A stretch of DNA of 26,478 nt from a virus: positions 1 to 26,478 of IMG/VR virus record IMGVR_UViG_3300009509_000091. One strand, given 5' to 3'. Below are positions 13,968-21,446 of the stretch, one piece after another (position 1 is the first letter of the stretch; each line of letters starts with the position of its first letter). Position numbers and translations under genes: made by a program. The notes under the pieces were generated by a model. It did no database searches, was not told where the DNA came from, and saw nothing but the letters and a program-made list of their open reading frames with translations.

Positions 13968-14259
13968 ACAACGTGAAGGGACGGTGACTGTCTGCCTGCG
14001 CATGACACTGGCAGAAGCATCATTGCTGCTGGATATCACGACGGATTCCGTACTCAACGGCTTTACTCGCGGCAAGGCGCAGGACTATGCCGAGCAGTTG
14101 ATGAAGGATCTGGATTTCCATGTACAGGAGGGCGAACGCTACGTTGAGTCCTGCAACAAGACGTTTCCCCGTGTCCACAGGTGCGGCGACTGCGGGTATT
14201 TCTACCAGCAGCAGGACTGCGATTCGCTGTGCCCCAACTGCATGGTTGGTAGACGATGA
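13948..14259 (+). CDS. Small protein with C-terminal zinc ribbon
   Basis: This 103-residue protein overlaps the previous gene by 20 bases, with GGAGAA upstream of its ATG. The first two thirds are helical with hydrophobic LAEASLLLDITTDSV. The C-terminal part has CGDCGYF and CPNC, a four-cysteine zinc ribbon at ~79-99, with an extra Cys in QQDCDSL. It probably binds nucleic acid or another protein; no substrate is visible. Confidence 0.7.
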   Translation: MSSIINEQREGTVTVCLRMTLAEASLLLDITTDSVLNGFTRGKAQDYAEQLMKDLDFHVQEGERYVESCNKTFPRVHRCGDCGYFYQQQDCDSLCPNCMVGRR

Positions 14260-14459
14260 TTCGTATATCAAACCGCAACATCCTGTGGGCTATAGGCTTC
14301 GGCCTATGGTTGGGGGAGACTGCTTACTTCGGCTGGAATGCTTCACCGCAGTCCTATGCGGAAGCATGGCTGGACAAGTTCTGTCTGGTGCTGATGCTGG
14401 GCGCGTTGTGGCCCGGTAAGCACATTGTGTTGACCATCGTGAAGAAGGAGAAGTTATGA
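14256..14459 (+). CDS. Small membrane protein
   Basis: This 67-residue protein starts in an ATGA overlap. Two hydrophobic segments are visible: NILWAIGFGLWLG (residues ~8-20) and FCLVLMLGALWPG (~42-54), each short but probably membrane-embedded, followed by a basic tail (VKKEKL). No lysis partner is adjacent. It could be an inner-membrane factor acting on the host envelope. Function is unknown. Confidence 0.65.
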   Translation: MIRISNRNILWAIGFGLWLGETAYFGWNASPQSYAEAWLDKFCLVLMLGALWPGKHIVLTIVKKEKL

Positions 14460-14641
14460 AGCAACTGTTCATGCTGCGGATTCGTAAGGGTGGACCTGCT
14501 GTGACTGATCACGGTAAGCCCATGTACTTCAGCAACAAAGCTGAAGCGAAGGTGACGCGCAATGCGCTACGGGCACAAGGTCAGCCCGATGTGGTTGTGT
14601 CGTATGGTCCCGATCATCGTCTGTTCAAGAAGGGAGAGTAA
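14456..14641 (+). CDS. Small basic protein, unknown role
   Basis: This 61-residue protein (MKQLFMLRIRKGGPAVTDHG...) starts in an ATGA overlap and has AAGGAG six bases upstream. It is basic, with an alternating beta start followed by KAEAKVTRNALRAQGQ. It closes the run of small genes before the AAA+ ATPase, with which it is separated by five bases. No family was recognised. Confidence 0.65.
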   Translation: MKQLFMLRIRKGGPAVTDHGKPMYFSNKAEAKVTRNALRAQGQPDVVVSYGPDHRLFKKGE

Positions 14642-14646
14642 CTACA

Positions 14647-15666
14647 ATGCGTCCAACTCTGATGAAGGAAACGGTCAAGGATCTGTACAAAGCGTACCTT
14701 TCCGGACAGGTCAAGCATCCGCGTACCATCGCTATCGAAGGCCCGCCCGGTGGCGGCAAGACTTCGGTCGTACACCAGTGCGGCGAGGAACTGGATATTC
14801 CAGTGATCGAACTGCACATGCCTACGATGCTGGTCGAGGACTTCGGTGTGCCCGATATCCTGTCTAGTTCCGATACGTCGCGGTTCTGCTATCGGTTGCC
14901 CGACTGGTATCCGATCAAGGGCAAGTCACCGGACAACGGTATCTTGCTGTTTGATGACCGCAATCAGGCAGCGGCGGATATCCAGAAGGTCATGGCCAAC
15001 ATCTGTCAGGCTCGACGCCTGCATGGTGTACCGATGCCCGATGGCTGGATGGTGACGAGTACCGGCAATCGCCAGCAGGATCGTGCTGGTGCCAATCGTG
15101 TGCTGGGCCATCTGCGCAATCGTGAGACTGTGTACGAAATGGAGACGCATCTGGACGACTCCACGCAATGGATGATCGACAACGGTGTGCGCCCCGAGGT
15201 GATTTCGTTCATCCGTTTCCGTCCCGGTCTGTTGCACGAATACGATCCACAGCGCGACAGTAATCCGACTCCGCGCAGTTGGGTCGAAGGTGTAAGCGAT
15301 GTGCTTGGCACGGTGAAACCTGATGCCGAGTACGAATCGTTCAAAGGTGCCGTTGGCGAAGGTGCTGCTGCCGAGTTCGTCGGCTTCGTGCGGATCTACC
15401 GCAAGCTGCCCAATCCCGACAACATCCTGATGAACCCCGACAAGGCCGAGGTGCCGAAAGATCCTGCCACGTTGTATGCGCTGGCTGGAGCACTTGCCAA
15501 CCGTGCAACTGACGGCAACTTCGACCGCATGGTGACGTACTGCGAGCGTATGCCGCCTGACTTCAGCGTGCTGTCGGTGTCCTATGCCTGCCGTCGTGAT
15601 CCTGACCTGTCCAATACGGCAGCGTTCACGCGATGGGCGATCAAGCACCAGAACGTCCTGTTCTGA
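14647..15666 (+). CDS. MoxR-type AAA+ ATPase
   Basis: This 339-residue ATPase carries Walker A GPPGGGKTS (residues 32-40), Walker B-like ILLFDD (99-104) and sensor 1 TSTGN (137-141). The order and spacing fit the MoxR/CobS branch of AAA+ proteins, which remodel or insert metal into partner proteins that carry VWA domains. The canonical DE after the Walker B strand is DD here, a conservative but notable change at the catalytic Glu. A VWA gene follows three genes downstream, as expected for such a pair. GGGAGAG precedes ATG. The true target in infection is unknown. Confidence 0.85.
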   Translation: MRPTLMKETVKDLYKAYLSGQVKHPRTIAIEGPPGGGKTSVVHQCGEELDIPVIELHMPTMLVEDFGVPDILSSSDTSRFCYRLPDWYPIKGKSPDNGILLFDDRNQAAADIQKVMANICQARRLHGVPMPDGWMVTSTGNRQQDRAGANRVLGHLRNRETVYEMETHLDDSTQWMIDNGVRPEVISFIRFRPGLLHEYDPQRDSNPTPRSWVEGVSDVLGTVKPDAEYESFKGAVGEGAAAEFVGFVRIYRKLPNPDNILMNPDKAEVPKDPATLYALAGALANRATDGNFDRMVTYCERMPPDFSVLSVSYACRRDPDLSNTAAFTRWAIKHQNVLF

Positions 15667-15683
15667 CCACATAGGGGAATCAC

Positions 15684-16544
15684 ATGAACCTGAATGACCG
15701 AGCATTGCTTGTGCAACTGGCGATAAGCCAGTGGTCTGGACGCAAGTTCGACAGGAAGGCGTCCAAACGTGTTGCCGATGACTTCAACACCACTACTGCC
15801 GCAGGGCGGTACAACAAGGTGCTGTTGCCCGGCAATGACGAATTGGCGGCAGTACACAGCAAGTCGAACCTCATCCGTGCAGCGTTCTACGACAACACGC
15901 TGCCGTGGGGTCTGGATGGGATGCAGATCCTGCCCACTGCCAACTACCTGAACTTTATGACCGACTTCAGGAAGCAGAAAGGCGAGTGGGAGTTACTGGT
16001 CAGCAACTTCCTGAACGAGTACGAGCAGTTGAAGTGGAAGGCAGAGTACGATGCCAAGCACTCGCTGGGTGAACTGTACAATCCGCAGGACTATCCGTCA
16101 TTGGATGAACTGCGGCTCAAGTTCAACATCGACTTGGCAATCTTCCCTGTGCCTGCCAATGACTTCCGTGTGCAGATCGGCAGCGAGGAACTGACTCGCA
16201 TCCAGCAGGAAGTTGAGCAGCGTGTGTCAATCGCGCAGTCTGCGGCCATGCGTGAGGTATGGCAGCGACTGTACGACCGAGTGAAGCACATTGCCGACAA
16301 GTGCGCAGACCCCAAGGCTATCTTCCGTGACACGATGATGGAGAATGCTAGGGAACTGTGCGATCTGTTGCCGCGTTTGAACCTGACCGATGACCCCAAT
16401 CTGGAGACATTGCGGCAGGAAGTGGAGAGCAAACTACTGCATCATCCCGATGCAATCCGCAACAACCCCGATTTGCGTCGGGACACTGCGGCAGAGGCGA
16501 AGAAAATCATGGACGCGATGGGCGTCTTTATGGGAGCCAACTGA
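15684..16544 (+). CDS. Helical partner protein of the MoxR/VWA module (possibly DUF3150-like)
   Basis: This 286-residue protein lies between the ATPase and the VWA genes, with AGGGGA before its ATG. After a short basic N-terminal region it is mostly charged helices, with a Leu/Glu/Gln-rich stretch (ELTRIQQEVEQRVSIAQSAA) likely to form a coiled coil in the second half. The place and shape recall DUF3150 proteins that accompany CobS/CobT-like pairs in phages. This identification is from gene order and general appearance, not a search. It could be a structural adaptor between ATPase and VWA protein. Confidence 0.6.
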   Translation: MNLNDRALLVQLAISQWSGRKFDRKASKRVADDFNTTTAAGRYNKVLLPGNDELAAVHSKSNLIRAAFYDNTLPWGLDGMQILPTANYLNFMTDFRKQKGEWELLVSNFLNEYEQLKWKAEYDAKHSLGELYNPQDYPSLDELRLKFNIDLAIFPVPANDFRVQIGSEELTRIQQEVEQRVSIAQSAAMREVWQRLYDRVKHIADKCADPKAIFRDTMMENARELCDLLPRLNLTDDPNLETLRQEVESKLLHHPDAIRNNPDLRRDTAAEAKKIMDAMGVFMGAN

Positions 16545-16903
16545 TGGACAACAACAGCGTTATGCTCAAGAAGGCACTGGCTACGCTCAATGCGTCTGGT
16601 GCGCAGTACCGTATCATCATGCCGGATGGCACACACTACGGCACGTTGCCGTATGCGGAGCCGAAACCCGAAAGGCGTAAGCGTCAGCTTCGGCATCCGT
16701 ATGGGGTGATGCGAGCGTACTACCTGCCCATCGTGGGAGACATACAGGTGGATCAGTGCATCGACGTACCATTCGGCAACTTCCTGCCCGGTCCACTGTC
16801 GAGCGGTATCTCTGCACATTTCTGCCATTCGCTTGGCAAGGGCAAGGTGACGGTCGCCATCAACCGCGACAAGAAGTGCGTGGAAGTGTTGCGGGTAGAG
16901 TAA
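16544..16903 (+). CDS. Hypothetical protein within the MoxR/VWA module
   Basis: This 119-residue protein starts in a TGATG overlap with the preceding gene. It has an N-terminal helix (MLKKALATLNASG), a basic Pro/Arg linker (KPERRKRQLRH) and a beta-rich C-terminal half. No catalytic motif is seen. Its place inside the module and its coupling to the upstream gene suggest a linked role, but none is known. Confidence 0.65.
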   Translation: MDNNSVMLKKALATLNASGAQYRIIMPDGTHYGTLPYAEPKPERRKRQLRHPYGVMRAYYLPIVGDIQVDQCIDVPFGNFLPGPLSSGISAHFCHSLGKGKVTVAINRDKKCVEVLRVE

Positions 16904-16918
16904 TAGGGAGACAAAACA

Positions 16919-18112
16919 ATGACTAGCGTGGCACCAAGTCGCCGTAAGGCGCAACAGACTGGTGTCGTGCCCGATGACGCAGCGATCATGCTGCGTCTAT
17001 ACAAGGCGCGTACATCGCTGATTCTGGAGCATCCGTTCATTGGCACCATTGCGCTCAACATGCCGATGGAACTGGATGACAACATCCCGACTGCCGCTAC
17101 CAACGGCAAGCGGGTCAAGTACAACCGGGAGTTCGTCATGGAACTGTCCGACGAGGAAGTGAAATTCCTTGTCGCCCATGAGTGTATGCACCCGATGCTG
17201 GAGCATAACTACCGGCGTGGCAGTCGTGATCCGCGCAAGTGGAACAAGGCTGGCGATTACGTCATCAACAAGCTGCTGACCGAGGATCGGATCGGCAAGA
17301 TGCCTGCCAACGGATTGCTGAATGATGCTATCTGGCAGGCTGGCGGCGGCAGTACTGACGGTATCTACCACATCCTGCCAGATGAACCCGGCGGTGGCGG
17401 TGGCGGTGGATATGGTGGCGAAGGCGACCCGATGGATGACTGTGAGGATGCAGAAGGCTCTCCAGCAGAGCAGGCACAGGCGCAAGCCGAGTGGAAGGTC
17501 AAGGTCGCACAGGCTGCGCAAGCTGCCAAGATGATGGGCAAGATGAGCGCAGGTTTGCAGCGTCTGGTCGATGAAGTACTCAGCCCCAAGGTCGATTGGC
17601 GCGACGTACTGTATCGCTTCCTGACCAAGTGCAAGACCGATGATCGGTCGTTTGCGCGGCCCAATCGCCGGTTCATTTCACAAGGGCTGTATCTCCCTAC
17701 AGTATCCGGCGAGGTGCTGGGCGAACTGCTGTTCGCAGTGGACTGCTCTGGTTCCATTGGGCAGGACGAACTGAACCAGTTTGCTGCCGAGGTGCGCTGC
17801 GTCAAGGACGATATGTTCCCGACCAAGATCCATGTCGTGTACTTCGACAGCGAGGTGTCGCACTACGAGTGCTACGAGCAGCAGGATGACCTGAATATCC
17901 AGCCGCACGGTGGCGGTGGTACTGCGTTCTCCCCGGTGTTCGAGTACATGCGGGAGCACAACATCGAGCCAGTTGCTGTGGTGTTCCTGACCGACCTGTA
18001 CTGCGACGACTACGGCAATCCGCCCGACTGTCCGGTGCTGTGGGTATCCACGCACGATCATGCTGACGGTCACTACGGCAAGCCGCCCTTTGGCGAAGTG
18101 GTGGTGATGTGA
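16919..18112 (+). CDS. HExxH metallopeptidase-like and VWA domain protein
   Basis: This 397-residue protein joins two domains. The N-terminal one has HECMH at residues 87-91 followed by HNYRR, then WNKAGDYVIN, as in the predicted metallopeptidases that precede VWA-like (DUF2201-type) domains. The C-terminal VWA domain shows a complete metal-ion site: DCSGS (274-278), Thr334 in GGGGTAFSP, and Asp358 in FLTDLY. A Gly/Ala-rich linker lies at ~141-200. Together with the AAA+ gene at 14647 it forms a MoxR/VWA-type system, in which the ATPase probably acts on this protein. GGGAG precedes ATG. Peptidase activity itself is an inference from the motif. Confidence 0.82.
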   Translation: MTSVAPSRRKAQQTGVVPDDAAIMLRLYKARTSLILEHPFIGTIALNMPMELDDNIPTAATNGKRVKYNREFVMELSDEEVKFLVAHECMHPMLEHNYRRGSRDPRKWNKAGDYVINKLLTEDRIGKMPANGLLNDAIWQAGGGSTDGIYHILPDEPGGGGGGGYGGEGDPMDDCEDAEGSPAEQAQAQAEWKVKVAQAAQAAKMMGKMSAGLQRLVDEVLSPKVDWRDVLYRFLTKCKTDDRSFARPNRRFISQGLYLPTVSGEVLGELLFAVDCSGSIGQDELNQFAAEVRCVKDDMFPTKIHVVYFDSEVSHYECYEQQDDLNIQPHGGGGTAFSPVFEYMREHNIEPVAVVFLTDLYCDDYGNPPDCPVLWVSTHDHADGHYGKPPFGEVVVM

Positions 18113-18336
18113 TGGCCATCCCCAAAGGCGCAGTAGCGAACTTCGAAACGCTCAAGCGGGCGATCCTTAACGATGACGCTTGCATCATGGAGGTCATGGA
18201 CAAAGAGACTGGCCAACTTGTTGACGCAATCTGTGCCGTCAACTTCGACGGACAGTCGTACCAGATGGCCCCGCTTGCCGTGATGGTGCGGGAGAATCCG
18301 TACCAGCGATTTATCCCGCCGCTTGACAAACACTAA
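18112..18336 (+). CDS. Small protein, DUF6117-like
   Basis: This 74-residue protein starts in a TGATG overlap with the VWA gene. It reads MAIPKGAVANFETLKRAILN, with CAVNFDGQSYQMAPLAVMV and NPYQRFIPP. The pattern recalls DUF6117 proteins of proteobacterial mobile elements, which have the same opening and the NPY...PP ending. I rely on memory of that family, so the name is tentative. No enzymatic motif is visible. Confidence 0.6.
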   Translation: MAIPKGAVANFETLKRAILNDDACIMEVMDKETGQLVDAICAVNFDGQSYQMAPLAVMVRENPYQRFIPPLDKH

Positions 18337-18352
18337 GATATTGAGGTGACAG

Positions 18353-18991
18353 ATGGCAACAGTAAAATTTTCTGGCGAACTGCGCGACCGCATTGTGGCG
18401 AACGCGAGGGCGAAGTTTCAGCCTGCGGTATCAGCAGCAAATGCTGACTCCCCCAAGGATTGGGGAGGGCGCTTGTACGATATCCTGTTCGGCAACGTAG
18501 CTTCTACGCTGGCTGACTTGCCTTCGTACTGGTTCCCCAAGCAGGATGGCATAACCATCCGCAGTATTGGCAGTTTCAAGGTGGGTTTGACCTATGAACT
18601 GAAACCTGCCCGACCGTGGCCTGCCAACATGCCCGACAAGTATGTTGGTGATCTGCTGTGCCACAAATCCGGCTGGAGTGGCGATCTGATCCTGCGGGAT
18701 GACCCGGTGTTCAATGAGTTCAAGGAGGAAGTGGAAGCATGGCGCAAGCGTGTGGACTTTGCCGAGAAGCAGCAGAACGAGTTTGCTGAGTCCGTGTCCA
18801 AGGTCATCAACGCATACGCTACGCTGGCCCCGGCACTGAAGGCATGGCCCCCACTGTGGGATCTGGTCCCCGATGAAGTGAAGGAAAAGCACAAAGAGAT
18901 AGTGGAGCGTAAGCGCAAAGAGGTTGAAATGGATGTTGACCTCGACCGCATGACTGCGCTCGCATCCTTCAGCAAGATACGGGGGCAGTAA
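18353..18991 (+). CDS. Hypothetical phage protein, possibly Nmad5-like
   Basis: This 212-residue protein has an N-terminal helix (FSGELRDRIVANARAKF), a middle with LADLPSYWFPK and ITIRSIGSFKV, and a helical second half containing YATLAPALKAWPPLWDLVP. The layout recalls phage proteins of the putative nucleotide-modification-associated Nmad5 group. I cannot confirm this without profile comparison, and no catalytic residues stand out. GAGGTGACAG precedes the ATG, an extended Shine-Dalgarno site. Confidence 0.6.
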   Translation: MATVKFSGELRDRIVANARAKFQPAVSAANADSPKDWGGRLYDILFGNVASTLADLPSYWFPKQDGITIRSIGSFKVGLTYELKPARPWPANMPDKYVGDLLCHKSGWSGDLILRDDPVFNEFKEEVEAWRKRVDFAEKQQNEFAESVSKVINAYATLAPALKAWPPLWDLVPDEVKEKHKEIVERKRKEVEMDVDLDRMTALASFSKIRGQ

Positions 18992-19362
18992 TGCCATACA
19001 CAACGCTGCGCGAAGCCGGAACTTGCGTTCGGCGCAGGGAGATATTTACCGGCAACAACATCTATGGACGGTGGTACTCTGATGATTCAGGGGATCATCG
19101 CTGGTATGTTGTGTTTAGCTATGGCAGTCACTTCCCGATGTACATTTGGGATGTGGATACTGTCATGTGGTATGGCAACCGTGACAGGTACAGTAGTACT
19201 ACGTCCCGACACCAGAGTGCTTGCGCACCGCCACATGTTGACGCGTGGTACGACACTGACATGATGCAGAAGTTCGCCACGTTCGGTGTCGTGCAAGTCA
19301 CTAAGGCTCGCATGATGAACGCGCCCAGCGTAATGGGCGTAGTTCGTGATGTTGCAGCCTAG
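18991..19362 (+). CDS. Hypothetical protein with YVVFSYG domain
   Basis: This 123-residue protein starts in a TAATG overlap. The central phrase RWYVVFSYGSHFPMYIWD, followed by WYGNRDRYSSTTSRHQ, is a pattern I recognise from many phage early-region proteins, and a divergent version lies in the protein at 13383. It is rich in Tyr and Trp and beta-prone. No catalytic residues or function are known to me. Confidence 0.7.
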   Translation: MPYTTLREAGTCVRRREIFTGNNIYGRWYSDDSGDHRWYVVFSYGSHFPMYIWDVDTVMWYGNRDRYSSTTSRHQSACAPPHVDAWYDTDMMQKFATFGVVQVTKARMMNAPSVMGVVRDVAA

Positions 19363-19372
19363 GAGTAACCAT

Positions 19373-20248
19373 ATGGATCATCACTTGTACGGGAGTTGCG
19401 TACTGAAAACATACGCAGATACTGAGCGTTGGTTCGCTCGCGCCCGGTCCAAGACCAATGGGCGACCATTCAACCGATGGGGGAAGGTGGTTCGGGAGGG
19501 GGATGAGTACATCGTACTGGTGTACGGTCATCGCATCTGCCGGATATCACCTGACAATACGTTGACCATGCTGATCGACGGTAACGAAGGGAGGACAATC
19601 AGCAATACGTTGTCCAGTAGTCTCCACCGACTGGCTCCAGTTGCGTGGGGGAGGGCTGGCAAGAAACGCTACCGTATCCTGCCGCTGCGATCTTTGAAGC
19701 TGGAGGACAACTACTGGACGCGGCAAAGTACTGCGCCCGAGTTGTTTGTCGGGCTGCAATTCGACCTGTCCACTGGCAATGCGCTCAATGCACGACCTGA
19801 CTTGACTGATCGTATTGACAGCGAGGCGCGTAAAGTTTGGCTGCGTGCATTGAAGAACTTCAAGCGACATATTGTCATGCGTGCCAAGCTGGGTGTATTT
19901 GAGGCCATTGAAAAGCAGCTTGAGCATAAGGGGCCGAGGTACACGGCCAGCAACGGCAAGGTCTTTGCCAATCGCGTGCCTGATTGGTCAGATGAAAAGT
20001 GGATAGACTTGTTATACACTTCGATTCGTGACGAGGTGTTTCCCAAGGAACTGCTAGCCGGGATTGTGTTGACCCGGCCTTCAGTAGTATGGTCAAAATC
20101 TTCGCGTTCGCGGAGCAGGATTGACCAGTTTAAGCAGACGATGGATCACATCATCAACACCAACAGTGTAGAACTTCGCGCCAAGTTCGGCGTATTCCAA
20201 GACGAGGTGACAGACAATGGCAAAGAGCAAGACAGACCGTATCCGTGA
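19373..20248 (+). CDS. Hypothetical phage protein, 291 residues
   Basis: The start at 19373 (MDHHLYGSCVLKTYADTERW) is supported by AGGAG seven bases upstream; an in-frame ATG nine codons earlier has no such site. Residues ~30-80 are beta-rich (DEYIVLVYGHRICRISPDN) and the C-terminal half is basic and helical. The C-terminus overlaps the start of the next gene by 32 bases. No motif was recognised. It may combine a variant of the preceding protein's fold with a helical tail, but the similarity is weak. Confidence 0.65.
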   Translation: MDHHLYGSCVLKTYADTERWFARARSKTNGRPFNRWGKVVREGDEYIVLVYGHRICRISPDNTLTMLIDGNEGRTISNTLSSSLHRLAPVAWGRAGKKRYRILPLRSLKLEDNYWTRQSTAPELFVGLQFDLSTGNALNARPDLTDRIDSEARKVWLRALKNFKRHIVMRAKLGVFEAIEKQLEHKGPRYTASNGKVFANRVPDWSDEKWIDLLYTSIRDEVFPKELLAGIVLTRPSVVWSKSSRSRSRIDQFKQTMDHIINTNSVELRAKFGVFQDEVTDNGKEQDRPYP

Positions 20249-20657
20249 CATGCTGAAGGCAGACGTTGCACCGGCAGCAATCGCCCGTAAGGTGGGCGTG
20301 AGCAAGTCGTACGTCTACACCATTCGCTCCAAGATGAAGGCGAAGAAGGGTGCTGCCACGCGCATGAAAAAGGCGAAGGCGCGTGTGGCTGCGATGGAAG
20401 CAGTGGTGCCCGAGTTCGTCACTCCTGCCCCGGCAGTAGTGGACCCGCTTGACGTACAGGTTGGCGGCACCCACTACAAGCACCTGTCTATCCAGCCGAT
20501 CCAGTACATCGTCGCCAATGACATGGGCTTCCTCGACGGGTGCATCGTCAAGCGCATTACCCGGTGGCGGCAGAAGGGCGGCGTCGAAGATCTGGAGAAG
20601 ATCAAGCACGAGTGTGATCTGCTGATCGCTGCCGAGCAGGGCAGTATGTTCAGTTGA
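20217..20657 (+). CDS. Fusion of helix-turn-helix and DUF3310 domains
   Basis: The N-terminal ~45 residues form a basic helix-turn-helix (DMLKADVAPAAIARKVGVSK SYVYTIRSKM). A Lys/Ala-rich linker follows, then residues 76-138 match the DUF3310 pattern: VGGTHYKHLSIQPIQYI, GCIVKRITRW and GGVEDLEKIKHECDLLI. DUF3310 proteins are common in phages; the domain is usually encoded alone or with enzyme domains linked to nucleotides. The fusion suggests a DNA-binding protein whose C-terminal part may sense or bind a small molecule. GAGGTGACAGACA precedes ATG. Confidence 0.85.
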   Translation: MAKSKTDRIRDMLKADVAPAAIARKVGVSKSYVYTIRSKMKAKKGAATRMKKAKARVAAMEAVVPEFVTPAPAVVDPLDVQVGGTHYKHLSIQPIQYIVANDMGFLDGCIVKRITRWRQKGGVEDLEKIKHECDLLIAAEQGSMFS

Positions 20658-20672
20658 CCGAGCTAGGGGCGG

Positions 20673-20698
20673 CGGTTTAGACCCCCGTCTAGGAACCG
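20673..20698 (+). other. Bulged hairpin after the HTH-DUF3310 gene
   Basis: CGGTTTAGAC pairs with GTCTA and AACCG around a CCCC loop, leaving a GG bulge. It lies 15 bases after the stop at 20657, in an 85-base gap. No T tract follows. It might be a weak terminator or an RNA-stability element. Confidence 0.45.
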
Positions 20699-20742
20699 TG
20701 TTTGCCGAGCGGTGCCCCGATTCGGCTTATGGAGGGCAGTCC

Positions 20743-21030
20743 ATGTTCTACTGCAAGGTTTGCAGTACGGAGTCCGATATAGCCGAGCTATGCTCTGGCT
20801 GTGGTGGGATGATGACGATCACCACCGGACAACATCTTTATGTAGTCGAGATTGTTGATCGACTCGCAACGCGACAAGCCAGCGAGCCGGTCATCTATGA
20901 ACGGCGCGGGCCATTCAGCACCATTATGGATGCCGACAACTGGTGGTATCGGCATCAGGACATGCCCAAGTATATTGGGTGTGAAGCGTTTACGGTCATT
21001 CTTGAACCTGTCGGAGAGGATTATGACTGA
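20743..21030 (+). CDS. Small protein with N-terminal zinc ribbon
   Basis: I start at 20743 (MFYCKVCSTESD) because GGAGGG lies six bases upstream. The first 20 residues have CKVC and CSGC, a compact zinc ribbon at residues ~4-19. The remaining ~70 residues are beta-rich with Trp-Trp and an acidic tail (VGEDYD). The 95-residue length is common for phage early proteins of unknown role. It overlaps the next gene by 8 bases. Confidence 0.7.
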   Translation: MFYCKVCSTESDIAELCSGCGGMMTITTGQHLYVVEIVDRLATRQASEPVIYERRGPFSTIMDADNWWYRHQDMPKYIGCEAFTVILEPVGEDYD

Positions 21031-21217
21031 AGAAACATATGTGCAGTTGTTTTGGGCGCTTGCTTTCCCGACGTTTATCCTGTTCGCGCTGGTAGCGGCA
21101 GCTAGTATTCCCGAGTTGTTCCACACTTCAGAATACCGCCGTTATCTGAAGTTGCAGAAAGCGAAAGCGGCATGGGCCAAGATGTTGGAGAGCATCAATG
21201 CCGCAGAAAAAACCTGA
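21023..21217 (+). CDS. Small single-span membrane protein
   Basis: This 64-residue protein has one strong hydrophobic span at residues ~9-29 (LFWALAFPTFILFALVAAA), then a charged helical tail (RRYLKLQKAKAAWAKML). GGAGAGG precedes ATG. The topology suggests a periplasmic or outside N-terminus and cytoplasmic tail, but could be the reverse. It begins a set of three consecutive overlapping membrane proteins. Holin function is possible but no endolysin is nearby. Confidence 0.65.
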   Translation: MTEETYVQLFWALAFPTFILFALVAAASIPELFHTSEYRRYLKLQKAKAAWAKMLESINAAEKT

Positions 21218-21308
21218 CTGGTTCCGTGTTGCAGCCATCCTTGGTGGTGGACTGCTGCTCGTTTACTTTGTAGTGAAGGTCGGTCCTTCCCTGTGGTTCC
21301 TGCCATGA
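21198..21308 (+). CDS. Tiny membrane protein, 36 residues
   Basis: This frame overlaps the preceding gene by 20 bases. It reads MPQKKPDWFRVAAILGGGLL and continues with LVYFVVKVGPSLWFLP, a single membrane span after a positively charged N-terminus. The start is 4 bases before the next gene's end-to-start overlap (ATGA at 21305). No separate ribosome site is obvious. Support comes from the packing and the membrane pattern. Confidence 0.55.
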   Translation: MPQKKPDWFRVAAILGGGLLLVYFVVKVGPSLWFLP

Positions 21309-21427
21309 ACGACGAATACGAAGTAGAGTGTGAGGGGCTGCGGTTCTTTCGCGGGGCGATAATCGGAGTTGTATATGGGCTAGTGTTCTGGATGCTTATC
21401 TACTGCACGATCAGGCACTTGCCGTGA
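21305..21427 (+). CDS. Tiny membrane protein, 40 residues
   Basis: This 40-residue frame starts in an ATGA overlap. An acidic N-terminus (MNDEYEVECEGL) is followed by one membrane span at residues ~18-36 (AIIGVVYGLVFWMLIYCTI). With the two preceding genes it forms a row of three single-span proteins with different charge patterns. Its role is unknown. Confidence 0.55.
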   Translation: MNDEYEVECEGLRFFRGAIIGVVYGLVFWMLIYCTIRHLP

Positions 21428-21446
21428 CAACAAAGAAGGGTGACAA

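Noticed and set aside
14926-15705. Minus-strand frame of 259 codons
   Set aside because: It is antisense to the MoxR ATPase, whose motifs are unambiguous. The product shows no motif.
21023-21427. Lysis cassette (holin and spanins)
   Set aside because: No endolysin, no Rz-like periplasmic helix or Rz1-like lipobox was found. Membrane spans alone do not support the call.
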